Source: Entonaema liquescens
Taxonomy: Eukaryota > Ascomycota > Sordariomycetes > Xylariales > Xylariaceae
DNA length: 64,000 bases
Reading direction: 5' to 3'
Assembly: GCA_902805475.1 (NCBI GenBank)
Contig: CADCSX010000009.1
Span: 248,001-312,000, forward strand
Under the pieces are notes generated by a model. It saw nothing but the letters and a program-made list of their open reading frames with translations, was not told the origin of the DNA and ran no database searches. Made by a program: the position numbers and the translations under genes. Positions 38,364 to 49,197 of this stretch are shown here, piece after piece (within the stretch, counting starts at the first letter, position 1; the number at the start of each line of letters is the position of its first letter).

Positions 38364-39535
38364 TATACGGTTTCCACTCCGGTGTGCTCTCTTAACCAAC
38401 CCCTAGTCCTAAACTATGTAGTATACTTTACTCGTTTATCATAGCCTATAAGACACCCTCGAAGTTGATAGTGTCAAAGAGGTGGCACTTACATTTACGC
38501 CCAAAACTATCATCATTTGAGCTTCACTGATCTACAATCGAGTCAGAATAGCAGTAATAGAAACCTGTGTCTGACAGCCATTACTACAAAGCAGCCTGGA
38601 CTTGGGCTAATAACGTGTAAAATAGCTGCCACAAGGAAACCAGTGAGAGCAAGACTGCCTAGTTACGGATATGGAAAAACTATATGAGAATACTATTTAG
38701 CAGTAGAAATCCGGCTTTTGAATACCACTATGTGGTAGACGCCGATGACGATTACAGTTCGGCAGGAAGCTCAAGTTTTAATGGTATGCACAGGAAAAGA
38801 AAATTCGTGAAAAGTGTGCGCTCTCTCGGCTTTAACGTACCTAAAGTACTATCTCTCATGGGAGAAGGTTCTTGCAAAGGAAGGACTTCCTCCTCAATAT
38901 GTTGAGAAACACAAGCACCATCATCTAGCACTGTTCTAAGAGACAATTGGGATGTTTAAAGGCAAGTACCACCTTATATTTTCAACTCGAACAGTTGAAT
39001 CACTACGTCTGCGAACACGTTGCCGTCAAAACAAAGCAAGGACCTCTTCCTTTCCACGTACTCTGAAGTAAGTACCTACCTAAAAACATTATTTCTGCGG
39101 ATATCTGGAAGCAGCAACTGCCAATATTCTATCCACGTCACCACCGGACTCACGATCATCTAGCCCGGTAGGAAGGTGCGTCGACGGCGAAGTCTCTTAA
39201 CGCTCTATCCAAACGCTACTTCTTCACTAGATATTTTGAGGACTACGTCGTCTTCTTCTTTTTCAAGACACTCCTTCCATTATTTGATCTGCTTGTCACC
39301 TTTACACGCACTCAATAATTGACGTTCGTCTTCATAAACAATGTAAGTTTAACCTATACCTACATACTACAACCTCCAAACTATATTTTACATTATTATC
39401 ACACTTCTCTAAACATTACCGACGTCTTGACACAGCTATCCAAAGAACTTAGTTACTTATAAAATATCCATTAGATCCATCATTAGATCCATCATTAGAT
39501 CCATCATCACTGACCCAAGAGGCCACACAACAATC
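38364..39535. other. Intergenic, GPI18 3' flank and YTH-gene promoter
   Basis: No supported gene. A 73-aa frame at 38684-38905 (+) has no known resemblance. C/T-rich sequence and a 12-bp triplicated repeat precede the YTH start codon. Confidence 0.5.
39471..39506. repeat. 12-bp repeat, three perfect copies
   Basis: Three exact copies of TTAGATCCATCA end 29 bp before the YTH start codon, so they very likely lie in its 5' leader. Confidence 0.9.
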
Positions 39536-40909
39536 ATGGCTCCCTTGGAACAACCTCCCCACTCCTCAATTTGTGGACAGGACATTCGCAATGGCAACAA
39601 CACCGGCATGGAATCAGTGCTTGCACCGGATCTTCGGGACTGGCTCGCACTCACCGGCTGGCACGACATTGACTACCGTGAGAAGAAGCTAGCCGAACAC
39701 CGAAAGATTGATATTGGAGAGCAGAAGTTTGACGCATGCAAACCCGAACCGGCTACTGATGCTGCGAAGAATGATCCTGACTCTGTTCTCTATAATATCC
39801 CTCGAGCTTCATCGCCCACGCGTGGCCGTCGTGCTAGACCCGAGAGCATGAAAGATGGTATCAGAGCTCGTGATCGTGTTGGTATTCGGGATTCCATTGT
39901 CCCCAAGACCCGAGACAGATCCGGTTCACCCCTTCGTCTCCACTATCGTGACCAGGACGGATACCGCATTCGCGGTCATCCTCACGTATACCGTAATGAC
40001 CACGATCGTTCCTTGACACCTGGAGGATCGCCTCTGCACTATCTTGCTCATCCAGGTCGTCACCTCCCACATCCCACCGAGAGAGTCGAAAGTCACGATG
40101 GCCCAAATAGGGACCGTGCAGAAGATCAGCGAGATTTAACTCGCGAGATGATGAACCTCCGTTCCCCTAGCAAACTTGTTCTCGGAGGTCAAGACGGTAA
40201 GTTTACCCTTAGAAATCCTCTTTAAGGATGATGCTACTTCTTTACAATAGCTTGCTAACAGTTACTTTGCTTTGTAGAGGTTCGCTTCTTTGTGATGAGA
40301 TCATACAGCTGGTCTCATGTCTACGATTCGATGGTAACTCATATCTCTACTCGCCTAAATAGCAGATCATAAATAACAATTTGCTAGGAGGATGGCCTAT
40401 GGGCTACCCAGTGTCTCGAAGTTGAGGCTCTCAGCAAGGCCTTTACCAGCGGCAAGACGGTGGTATTATTCTTTGCCGTTAACAAATCTCACGGAATTCA
40501 GGGCTATGTGAGTGATCCCGGAGCTTTTTTGTCCCTCCTTCTTATTTTTTCTTTCTCACTCTCTACACTTACACACTCTTGTGCAGCGTTGGTTGGCTAA
40601 TCCCTGTCTTTAATGTAGGCCCTTATGAAGTCTCTTCCATCGGCAGATATGCGCCACCCCAAGTGGTGGTACGGAGTCAAGTGGGACATCTCAGAGCCCT
40701 TCAAAGTCGAGTGGATGAACACGATGCATGTCGACAGCAAGCACGTACATCACATTACGAACCGCCTTAATAATGGTCTGCCTGTCACACGAGCTCGCAA
40801 CGGCCAAGTGATCGACGAACGTGCTGGTCGAGAGATGGTGTCTATCCTCGAGGCTCGTGCGATGGAAGATTACAATCGCGCAAAGCGCATTGGTTCTCTT
40901 TCTAAATAA
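39536..40909 (+). CDS. YTH-domain RNA-binding protein (YTHDC1-like)
   Basis: Predicted reader of N6-methyladenosine or a related RNA signal, likely nuclear. Exons are 39536-40196, 40278-40333, 40388-40507 and 40619-40909; introns 81, 54 and 111 bp; 375 aa. The N-terminal 215 residues are rich in Arg, Asp, His and Ser, resembling the RD/RS-rich flanks of nuclear YTH proteins. The YTH domain runs from about residue 221 to 365: VRFFVMRSYSWSHVYDSM, DGLWATQ, GKTVVLFFAVNKSHGIQGYA, WDISEPFKVEWM, HITNRLNNGLPVTRARNGQ and GREMVSILE. Trp244 and Trp295/296 sit where aromatic-cage tryptophans are expected; this is inferred from memory of the family pattern. The intron-rich domain contrasts with the single N-terminal exon. 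The start has good context (ATCATGG). Confidence 0.9.
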
Positions 40910-42185
40910 GCTGTGTAGATATACGGCCCCTGAACCAAATCTCGCGCAAGGGGCGCTTTTAGGCTGCTTTTAGGCTTGAGTCTATACCCACAAGCTTGCT
41001 AGTAGACGTCGATGACTGGTGTCTGAACGACCTCCCAGGATCTCGAGCCGCTTGAGTGGCGTTGCGCGGAGTGCGTTCTTTCCATTTGCTGCGTCAGGAA
41101 CAATATATGAGGCCAGAACTAAGGCCCTTGGCCATTGGCCATTACTCATCTCTTCGCCTTGCCATGATACTCGTCTCCAACAGTCGGGTCACTCAACTGC
41201 CGGGTCATTCAACTGCCTGGTCACTACGTGGTACGGAAACTATACGCAATGTAACTTTTGTACCATCACGGATCTTTTCTTCTATTGCATCGAGTTCTAT
41301 GGAAATTCTCCCGACTAATAACTTCTGAATATCGACTACGCGACAAGACGTCGAATATCACGTGCGATATCTCCTAATACTAGGCGTCTGGGGGAAAGAC
41401 ACCCAATTTGGCAGGTAGTTAGGGAAAATCGGGAGGATGACTTGATACATGGATAATAGATCGCATAGTAATCGGAGATTTTCTTTACACTCTATCGGAA
41501 ACTACTGATACAAAACTTTGACATATGTGCCACTTACATACTAGTAAGTCTGGATCATCGTAGAAGTCCGCTGCAGAACTGGTTAGGTCGCTTTCACTGG
41601 TATGTACAGCCCATTGCCAACATTTTCTGGCCACACACCAAAGCGACGGGCACGTGCTTCCGAAATAATATTACCAGTCGTTATGTATTTTTAACTACGA
41701 TGCGCATTGCGTACTTCTTAGCGGATACCTGCTAAAAAAAGACTAACGAAGCTCTTCGGGGCCCGGACTTGATAGAATCACGGGGCTAATCAGCTAGCAA
41801 ACATGAGCCCTTTCGGCCGGTTACTGGCATTCTATCGGGAATGAAATATAGAGTTTTCCCGAATGCCGTGAACGCATTGACGGATATCATGGGGATATCG
41901 GATATATAATTAAGGATAAAAATGATAGAAAGCTATGTAAGAAAGCTGTGTAGGTGGCTCACCGGTTCAACTAGGATGTACGGGCACTTTTGCATCAATA
42001 TCGTCATGTATAGTAACGTTAGGCCCACCAAAGACGCGAGACGTTTAGGGCGAAAGGAAAAGAAAAAAAAAAGGACGAAACGAACTTTCGTAGACTAACG
42101 GCAATCTGCGAGTCATGCTGAAGGACACGGACATATTTAGGCTTTGAAATACAATCAATAGACTCTCACGCCAGCCACGAACTGG

Positions 42186-42523
42186 TCATTCTCGTACCAA
42201 CTCAAGGGAAGCTATTGCTTTTGCTAAGTTCTTGACGACGCCGTCGTCGCGTACCATCCCATACCGGTAAGCTCGGGTGGTCGCCGCAAAGAGGGCCGCG
42301 AGTCTTGCCGTTTGCACGATGGTAATTGATTAAATGATAATCATACCGAGGTCCCCTCGGACATGTTCGTCAGCTAGCATTTGGACGGCTTCCTGCAGGA
42401 TTCTTCGTCGTGCTTCTTTGGAATCTTCCAGCGGTTCCCATAAATTGACGTTGAGGCGAACAAACGTGGTGATATATGTCGTGTTACCACTGGCGCCGGC
42501 GCCGACGCCTCAGGTTGAGACAT
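42186..42523 (-). pseudogene. Possible small gene or decaying gene, unrecognised
   Basis: Two minus-strand stretches read like real protein but are in different frames. The first, ending at 42330, contains TTYITTFVRLNVNLWEPL, SKEARRRILQEAVQMLADE and HVRGDLGMIII. The second, ending at 42186, contains LAALFAATTRAYRYGMV and KNLAKAIASLELVRE. A 75-bp GTATGA...GAG intron would join them in phase (...RGDL-AYRYGMV...). The only nearby ATG (42523, MSQPEASAPAP) is in a third relation, so the 5' part needs another exon or a frameshift. It is either a small gene with unseen exons or a broken one. I do not recognise the family. Confidence 0.35.
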
Positions 42524-44371
42524 CTGCAATGGCCAGCCGCAGCCGCAGATATTACAACTTTCAACTGATTTGTCTTGGCCGATGCGAGAGACCGTGTGAC
42601 GAAAACGAGGATGCCATGTGCGAGGTGTCCGTGAACTACTTTAGCTGAGATTAGTTTTCACCATCTTGTGATCCGTTCAGTCCGTCTCCATCCCAAGCGC
42701 ACGGTTCTAGAGCTGGAATCTATGCATTACTAACTCCCCTACTAACTCCCCAAGCTTTAAAGCTCCCCAAACCGTTTCTGGACTTATCGGCAACTTGGCT
42801 GCTGACCGACAAGCCCACCATTTACAGCATAGGGCCACTTTGTGGGTGCTCGGACTTCGATCCTATTTACCGACAGTTGGGTTGATGTTGGTGTTAGATC
42901 TTTCTCACCAACCCTCTTTCAAGGTTACCGTTGTCTGAGACAGCAAGGGTTGAGGCTGATGAGGCTAGATTTGCTGAAAGGTTTAAAACATGATCCTGGT
43001 CGTTCGTAGGAAGCGATTCGTTAACGATTATTGGTGGTGTTATATTCTTTATTATGTACACACTTGCGCGCCACACATAGAAAAGAAAATAATTTTAATA
43101 AAAAAAGATATACACCTAATAATTAGACTAAGAACCTCACGGATCGTTTCCGGACTGAATCGTTCGAGCTTACACTATTGAGCCCGTTGCTTTTTGTTTG
43201 TAATGATACTCTCGAGACCATTGAAAGTAAATTCCATGAACCTTGCCGTTTGTCCAATTTAGCAGTAGATAGCCGTGCAGTAATGAATCGACCATCCAAT
43301 CTTTTTATTCGTTTAGCTTCGACGTTATGAATAATTAGACAACTCTAGACGGGTTCTAGCATAGGGAGCTGAAATTCTGCTCCAGTCATTTTTCATCGTT
43401 TTACACTAGGAATTAACTATCATAACAATTTTGAAACTTTTTCCCTGTGAATTTACCTGCTTTGCCTGCGCCTTTTTATTATTGTTGTTGTTTTGATCGT
43501 CGTGAGACGTTTTATTATGTACGCCAGCTCCACGTTGCATTGTATGCCGCTTAATAGAGCCGTACCTTACATATAATTGCGGTCTAGATGCAATACGAAG
43601 CCCTGCAGAAAAGAAACCTGCTACTTTGTAACCTTTGTAACAGGGGGAAGACCCAATGTCAGGGGTCTCCGAACCCCCTTGCCCCCCTCTTCTCATAAAC
43701 CGGTCGTGGCTTGAAGGGCAGAAGGGCTATGCGAGGTGGTCCGGTTCCTCCCAGTGGGTCAACGGGCATGCTGGCATGACGGCTCATTTGACTTTTTTCC
43801 AATCTATCTGCAGGTCACTCCAGTCAGGGTTCTTTCGTACCAATCGTGTCAGTGGCTTGAGCGACGTATCTGTAGTATCCTTTGTATGCACACGTGTGGG
43901 TGGGTAAGGGGGACTGGCTTCTTGGCCCATCTACTAAGTAACTATCTAACCACACAGACTCTAGCTAATAAGGGAACACATATACTAATAAAATAAGCTA
44001 TAATTGCTGTTCCTGGTAATACGGCATTAATGAGTTCGGGGTGGCATCAGGATGCATACATATGCAAGTGTACCTACCTACATACATACATACATACATA
44101 GTACACTCCGTTCGCATATGCAGATGTGCAAAATGTGCCAATAAATTGCAATAAGGTGCGAATTGCCTACTGTATGGAGAAATACGTCTCTTGGATTCTC
44201 CAATTTTAATATCCAAGGAAAAAAAGTGTCCGTGTCGTGACAGAACCATCGTTCTAGTCCCTTTTTTGTTCCTACACTCCCCTTCTTACTTATGAACACT
44301 CCATTTTCTTCACGCACGTATGGGGTCGTGTCTTAGAAGTTGAAATAGGGCTCGGACGAGGGTCTCTTAAG

Positions 44372-44392
44372 TTTTTTTTTTTTTTTTTTTTT
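44372..44392. repeat. T21 homopolymer
   Basis: Uninterrupted run of 21 T about 590 bp upstream of the next start codon. Such poly(dA:dT) tracts commonly exclude nucleosomes in fungal promoters. Confidence 0.9.
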
Positions 44393-44980
44393 GGGAATAG
44401 AAGCTGGTGGTAGAAAAAGAGATTATTACGACCCTTCACTCCAACTTTTTGGGGTCCATGCGGGACAACTTATTATTCGAAGCCGTTTGACGAAACATAC
44501 AAGTTAAAACTGTGGTCTTGTGCCCTTCGCCAATCCCGTAATTGGCTTGTCGACGTCGTATCACGATTCCTTCTCGACTTATACATGCGCGGCTGAGACA
44601 TGCAATGCTAAGCATACACGGAATTTCTACGCGTAGAATATGAGAGGAGGTTGTTTTTGATATGCAAACTGGAGCCTACTTGAATCCGACGCCCTGATCG
44701 CCCACCGACTGTTCGATAATAAGCACAGAATTGGTCCCTTTCGTTTCAGTTCGTGGTAGCAATCCGAAGGTCTTGGCATTTGAAGTTTGTAGCACATGTC
44801 CATATACTTGGAGACATTGTCGTGGGAAAGACAAGAGGTGGGGGATAGAGAGTTTTGGGATTCAGTACATGATTCTTTGATTCTGTTGCTCTAGGCACGA
44901 ACGACGAGGGCTATTCCGAAACTTAACTTACTCAACCCCATTATTGATCCATTGTCTGTGTGGTAAATAATTACTCGAAA

Positions 44981-47953
44981 ATGGGTCATAAATCTAAATT
45001 CACGTTCCCCATGCCGGGACGCTCAGCGAAGCAGCCACCCGCCGCAACCATGTCGAACTCACTTTCGAAAGCAGAAAGGATTTTGGGAACTAGTGGTCAG
45101 AATCTCGGTTCGCCTACCGGAACGAGGGATCCTGGCCGATCGTGGGAAACAGAATCAACTGGCGGAATCAGTATATCGATATCTGAGAGTAGCGCTAGCC
45201 AGTCTGGTGCCTTAGACGAAGACGAGGACGGCTACAATAGAACGACTTACGGTAGAGCTCTGTGGGAGGAAGAATCAGAGGCACTCCCACGGCGGTTGAG
45301 AGGTACTAACGGCCTTTTTGGTAAGGGGTTAAAGCTCAAGAAGTCAGCCGTCACCCTTGGTGCTCGTAGCCGGGATGCTTTAACGGACGACACCAATTCT
45401 CATAGGCCCCAAACTAGCTCTACTGTTCATTCGCATTACGAATCGGACAAGATGCCGCTCTCGATATCACAGCAGACATCGAATTCGGCGATGGCCAAGG
45501 GGCTCCCGACGAAAGCTAGCGCCCTATTGGATATCGACGGAGCTCTTTACGGTAAGGTGCAGCAGCAAAGGAAGAAGCCATCGAAATTGGACTTCACAAA
45601 ACTCAGATTAAGGACTCGCAAGGAGCATCATGCGGATTCTAATGGGGTTGGACCCGTGTTAGGAAATAACTATGTGATGAAGTCGCCATCTGTCATGTCA
45701 CATGCGTCGCATTCTGCAGTGTCGTTAACGCGATCACCTACGAGTCCCGGGAGAAGTGAACAAACCCCCAAGCCAGACCTTCCACTCCAGTCTCAACCTC
45801 CAGAAACATCGATACGACCGGGTCGCTCGAAAGTGATAAGTAATGCTAGCACGTTACATCAGCTCTACGATCATTATGAGCAAATGTCGTTTCGGCATTC
45901 CGAAGCGTTGCAGGAGGAGGATGAAGAGGAAGAGATAGGCAATAAGGGGCAGTTAAACCAAGAACACCTCCTGCCTCGGACGTATGAACCAACGGTCTCA
46001 GATATTTCTCGCGAGGATATGGTTACGCCGCTACCGAATTCATCGCTTAGAGACCCGAATTCTAGATGGATACATAGCCGAAATACCTCGCAAGCTAGTA
46101 AGGTTACTGCGATGAGAGCTGAGACGCCGAGTACTTTGCAGATACGCCCATCGTCGAGGAATGATTGTGCTGCAAGTGTATCGAGTCGCCATACACGGAC
46201 CTCGAAAGCCACGCCTTCAATCATGAGCACTATGGATTCTGACAGGCAGATGCAGAGTGTCTTATCGCTTACGGATTCGGAATCCGACGAAGGCGAAACC
46301 GCGTATTCTGGACCGGGTTCATCTCTGCGATCTTACGAAAATAGATCTTACGAAAATAGTTTTCGTGATGATGCCAGCGTCGCTTCGAGCCAACGGCAAC
46401 GAAGCACATCGAGGCTGTCTGTTAGCAGCCATTCGACTAACCCAAAAGGAGCGTCGTACGCGCAACTTAATGATTATCTTACCATTCCTCATGCCTCTCC
46501 GAAAACCAAGAGCACTCGGTCGCCATCAACAAATACCCTTCATTCGACTAATTCGTCTTTAAGCACGGCGACCCGAGTGTCTTTGCCTATCCACCACCAA
46601 GAACCTCAACCTCAACCCCAACCCCAACCCCAAGGTACTCGCGCGTCTATTTCGACGGTAAATACCTTAGGCTCCATATTATCTCCTACCTACAGCAATC
46701 ATACCCACTATAGTGTACAGGAAGCGAGAGCGATCGCCTACACTCCATATGCTTCTACAGCCGAAGCAGCATCGTCAGTTTCAGTGGACCAAATACCGAT
46801 CAGTTTGAATCATGGTCTCTCGCAGCAAGGAAGACAGCGCGGATCACAGAACTCCCATACTTCCGACCAGCCGACGCCACCATTATCGCCTAGTAGCGTA
46901 GAATTTTATAGGAAATCACCGGAATCTTCACGGCGGGAGTCAACAGTAAGCAAACCTAGCGAAACGCAGAATGGGCGGTTGATGGCGGTAACGAAACAAG
47001 AAGAGATGCTTCTTGCTGCGCTGCGGAAGAAGAGGGCTAGGATGCGGGAGAATATTATTGCCGAGCTTGAGGAGGGGAGGAATAGTCCTGGAGGAAGTGC
47101 TCTCGATAGTGTTGAGGATCTAGAGCAATTAGCGTCAGCGCATCTGAAAGATGCCGAGAGACAAGCTGCTAAAGAAGTCAGGGAAGCTCGTGCCAAGGCG
47201 AAACAGCCCAATAATTTCCCAATGAGATCGTCATCGGTTGTTGGACGAGCTGGTCGGAGTACCAGCAATGTATACGGCCGAATACGTAATCATTCCAGCG
47301 GGCCGCGTCGCATGGAAGCGTCACCGTCGGCTAGCTATAGAGAGCCGTTAGAAAGAGCTCCTTCACGAATGAGAGCGTCCCCCGTACCCGAGTCGCGACC
47401 AATAGGCAAATCCCGCCACGAGCGCGTTCTTCTCTACCTCGATCGACCGATTGATAGTATCGATGTGATTGACGAGGCGGAGCCGAGCCCGGATTTGAGC
47501 GAGTTCATGGAGGACGACTTCGAATTCCCCATGCCTGAGCGTCGGAGCAGGACTAGGTCGAAACTCGGCAATGGCTCCTACGGATCCCCTTTTAACAGCC
47601 GAGAAACGAACGGCCGGCCACGACCCGACTCGAGCCCGGTGAGTCCCAAGAATATCTCGGTTAAGAGCCTACCGAAGAGCAGCTCCCCAATCAACGAGGA
47701 TATCGACGCCGATGACGTGGACTTTGATGACTTTCCAATAGTCGGCGGCCGACCCAAGCTTTCTACCCTCAAGCCTGTGCCAGAGAAGGGTGTGCCTAGA
47801 CCGGACAGTCCTGTTTCCCCGGCAGAGGGGTTTTTGGCGCCGTCTACTCTCGGTCATACTCTCGGCCATAAGAAGGGAAAGAAGAGTGCCGTGAGACTGA
47901 GCGCCGTGGGCCAGATTAATTCACCGGTGCCTTGGTGGGGAGACGATGATTGA
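44981..47953 (+). CDS. Long intrinsically disordered fungal protein
   Basis: Single exon, 990 aa, starting at the first ATG (MGHKSKFTFPMPGR, good context AAAATGG); the frame extends seven codons upstream but only to a GTG. I do not recognise a named family, though an N-terminal KFTFPMPGR-like motif is typical of a conserved group in filamentous ascomycetes. The body is rich in Ser, Thr, Pro and Arg and looks disordered, with an acidic EEDEEEE run (about 320) and a Gln-Pro repeat (QPQPQPQPQ, about 550). Residues about 680-760 form a probable coiled coil (KQEEMLLAALRKKRARMREN, then LASAHLKDAERQAAKEVREA). The C-terminal part is acidic (FMEDDFEFPMPE, DADDVDFDDFPI) and ends WWGDDD. It may be a scaffold or signalling-adaptor protein; no function is shown. 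Confidence 0.8.
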   Translation: MGHKSKFTFPMPGRSAKQPPAATMSNSLSKAERILGTSGQNLGSPTGTRDPGRSWETESTGGISISISESSASQSGALDEDEDGYNRTTYGRALWEEESEALPRRLRGTNGLFGKGLKLKKSAVTLGARSRDALTDDTNSHRPQTSSTVHSHYESDKMPLSISQQTSNSAMAKGLPTKASALLDIDGALYGKVQQQRKKPSKLDFTKLRLRTRKEHHADSNGVGPVLGNNYVMKSPSVMSHASHSAVSLTRSPTSPGRSEQTPKPDLPLQSQPPETSIRPGRSKVISNASTLHQLYDHYEQMSFRHSEALQEEDEEEEIGNKGQLNQEHLLPRTYEPTVSDISREDMVTPLPNSSLRDPNSRWIHSRNTSQASKVTAMRAETPSTLQIRPSSRNDCAASVSSRHTRTSKATPSIMSTMDSDRQMQSVLSLTDSESDEGETAYSGPGSSLRSYENRSYENSFRDDASVASSQRQRSTSRLSVSSHSTNPKGASYAQLNDYLTIPHASPKTKSTRSPSTNTLHSTNSSLSTATRVSLPIHHQEPQPQPQPQPQGTRASISTVNTLGSILSPTYSNHTHYSVQEARAIAYTPYASTAEAASSVSVDQIPISLNHGLSQQGRQRGSQNSHTSDQPTPPLSPSSVEFYRKSPESSRRESTVSKPSETQNGRLMAVTKQEEMLLAALRKKRARMRENIIAELEEGRNSPGGSALDSVEDLEQLASAHLKDAERQAAKEVREARAKAKQPNNFPMRSSSVVGRAGRSTSNVYGRIRNHSSGPRRMEASPSASYREPLERAPSRMRASPVPESRPIGKSRHERVLLYLDRPIDSIDVIDEAEPSPDLSEFMEDDFEFPMPERRSRTRSKLGNGSYGSPFNSRETNGRPRPDSSPVSPKNISVKSLPKSSSPINEDIDADDVDFDDFPIVGGRPKLSTLKPVPEKGVPRPDSPVSPAEGFLAPSTLGHTLGHKKGKKSAVRLSAVGQINSPVPWWGDDD

Positions 47954-49046
47954 AGAGGAGTGTCATTTACTCATTGCTAATGATTGACTGTATTAGTAAC
48001 AATCATCACCCTTCATCTCTTTTCCGAGTCCGCGAGCTGGATAGCAGCTCACGCTACATTTTCCTATGTTTCCAAAATATGCATGCACGTAAATGGTTGT
48101 TGGTTGTTTGATTAGTGCTTGGGTTTCGTTTCCTTTTCACGACTGTCAGGCGAGTGAGGGTGGGTAATCAGACGGGGTTCGTGGGTTCGTGTCAACATAT
48201 GGGAGCTCGGCATTACCACCTCTTACGACGACTAATACATATCGCTACCATCTATCCTGTGTCCTTCATCTCAGCAAAGACTTGGGATTATCTTGCCATG
48301 CCATCGGAGGGCGCGGCGGTCAAAAATCTAATTTGTCGGAAATATGTTTTTTTTCGGGTTGTTTTCTCGTTATAGTTATAAAAGACGGCTTTGCGGCACG
48401 GCGTGGGCTTGAATGGCTAATGTCTAACTGGGGAATAATCTTATAAGGGAAAGAGAGAAGGATAGAAGATCCAGCTCGCTTTACTTGTTTGCTTGGTTTT
48501 CTTGTATCGGTGTACTACCACGGAAGAACTATTTTGTAATATCAGGGACAAAGCAGGGACAGAGTGGGGAGGGGGGTGAGGGAAGGACTGTGTACGATTT
48601 TATGTGCAACTACGTCTGCTGGGTTTTTACGTATTGGGTTGCAGTGGTGGTGGTGTGTTATGGTGTGTGTTATGGTGCACGAAACAATTCGAGGAGCCCT
48701 ACGATTTGAAGTCATCGCGATGTTCACGAAAGGGTGTATCAAACTCCTCTTGTTAGCCATTTCTCACTCTCTCGAAGACACATGAGATCGGAGTAATAGA
48801 AAGAGAAAAGAGGAAAATTAAATATATACATATATAAATATATAAATGATATATAGAAAATATCACTGTGGACTTGCTGTAATATGTATATATATGTGTG
48901 TGTGTATATGTGTGTATGTTTGTGGTAGGACCTAATGCAAATTTAAATCATCCTCGGGCGTTTATTGGTGGGTTTGATGATTAATGAAGAGGGGAATTAT
49001 AAGCGGCATTAAGGGAACAAAGAACTTCAAGGAATACCTTACAATA
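47954..49046. other. Intergenic between the disordered-protein gene and the tRNA gene
   Basis: 3' flank of the preceding gene and 5' flank of the tRNA. Contains T- and G-rich stretches and an AT/GT microsatellite at about 48820-48920. No gene is supported. Confidence 0.55.
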
Positions 49047-49197
49047 GCCAGTTTGGCCGAGGTATGTTTTTACAAACTTCCCTTCTAATCCGTACACACG
49101 CTAATACACCATAGTGGTCTAAGGCGGTGGTTTTAAGTCTAATTGATCTTGAACACCATTATCGAGAGATGCGCAGGTTCGAACCCTGCAGCTGGCA
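49047..49197 (+). tRNA. tRNA-Leu(TAA), interrupted twice
   Basis: Acceptor arms GCCAGTT (49047-49053) and AGCTGGC (49190-49196) pair over seven positions with one G-U, with discriminator A at 49197. The D-stem GCC/GGC, anticodon stem GTGGT/ACCAT, the loop beginning TTTAAG (anticodon TAA), a Leu-type long variable arm (ATC-GAGA-GAT) and the T arm GCAGG-TTCGAAC-CCTGC are all intact. Two inserts must be removed: 53 bp in the D-loop (49062-49114) and about 16 bp after anticodon position 37, the canonical site for nuclear tRNA introns. The mature body is then about 82 nt, normal for Leu. A T6 run at 49204-49209 is a good Pol III terminator. The B box (GGTTCGAACCC) is intact. No other tRNA was found in the window. 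Confidence 0.85.
49062..49114 (+). other. Spliceosomal-type insert in the tRNA D-loop
   Basis: Begins GTATGT, ends ACCATAG and contains two branch-like sites (TTCTAAT and GCTAATAC), the latter about 15 bases before the 3' end. Its 53-bp length matches the spliceosomal introns of the protein genes here. It falls after D-loop position 15, directly before the conserved GG. Excision restores GGCCGAG-TGGTCTAAGGC exactly. Confidence 0.75.

Larger units (their letters stand above)
40910..44980. other. 4-kb intergenic region
   Basis: Holds the YTH 3' flank (with two and a half copies of a 16-bp GGGTCA-type repeat at 41186-41224), a possible small gene on the minus strand at 42186-42523, and the promoter of the next gene with a T21 run at 44372-44392. 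Other frames here (43406-43696, 43656-43907, 44078-44317) resemble nothing known. Confidence 0.5.

Noticed and set aside
38684..38905. 73-codon frame after GPI18
   Set aside because: No resemblance, no splice partners, poor start context.
42334..42648. 104-codon + strand frame
   Set aside because: Composition is shadow-like; the opposite strand reads better as protein.
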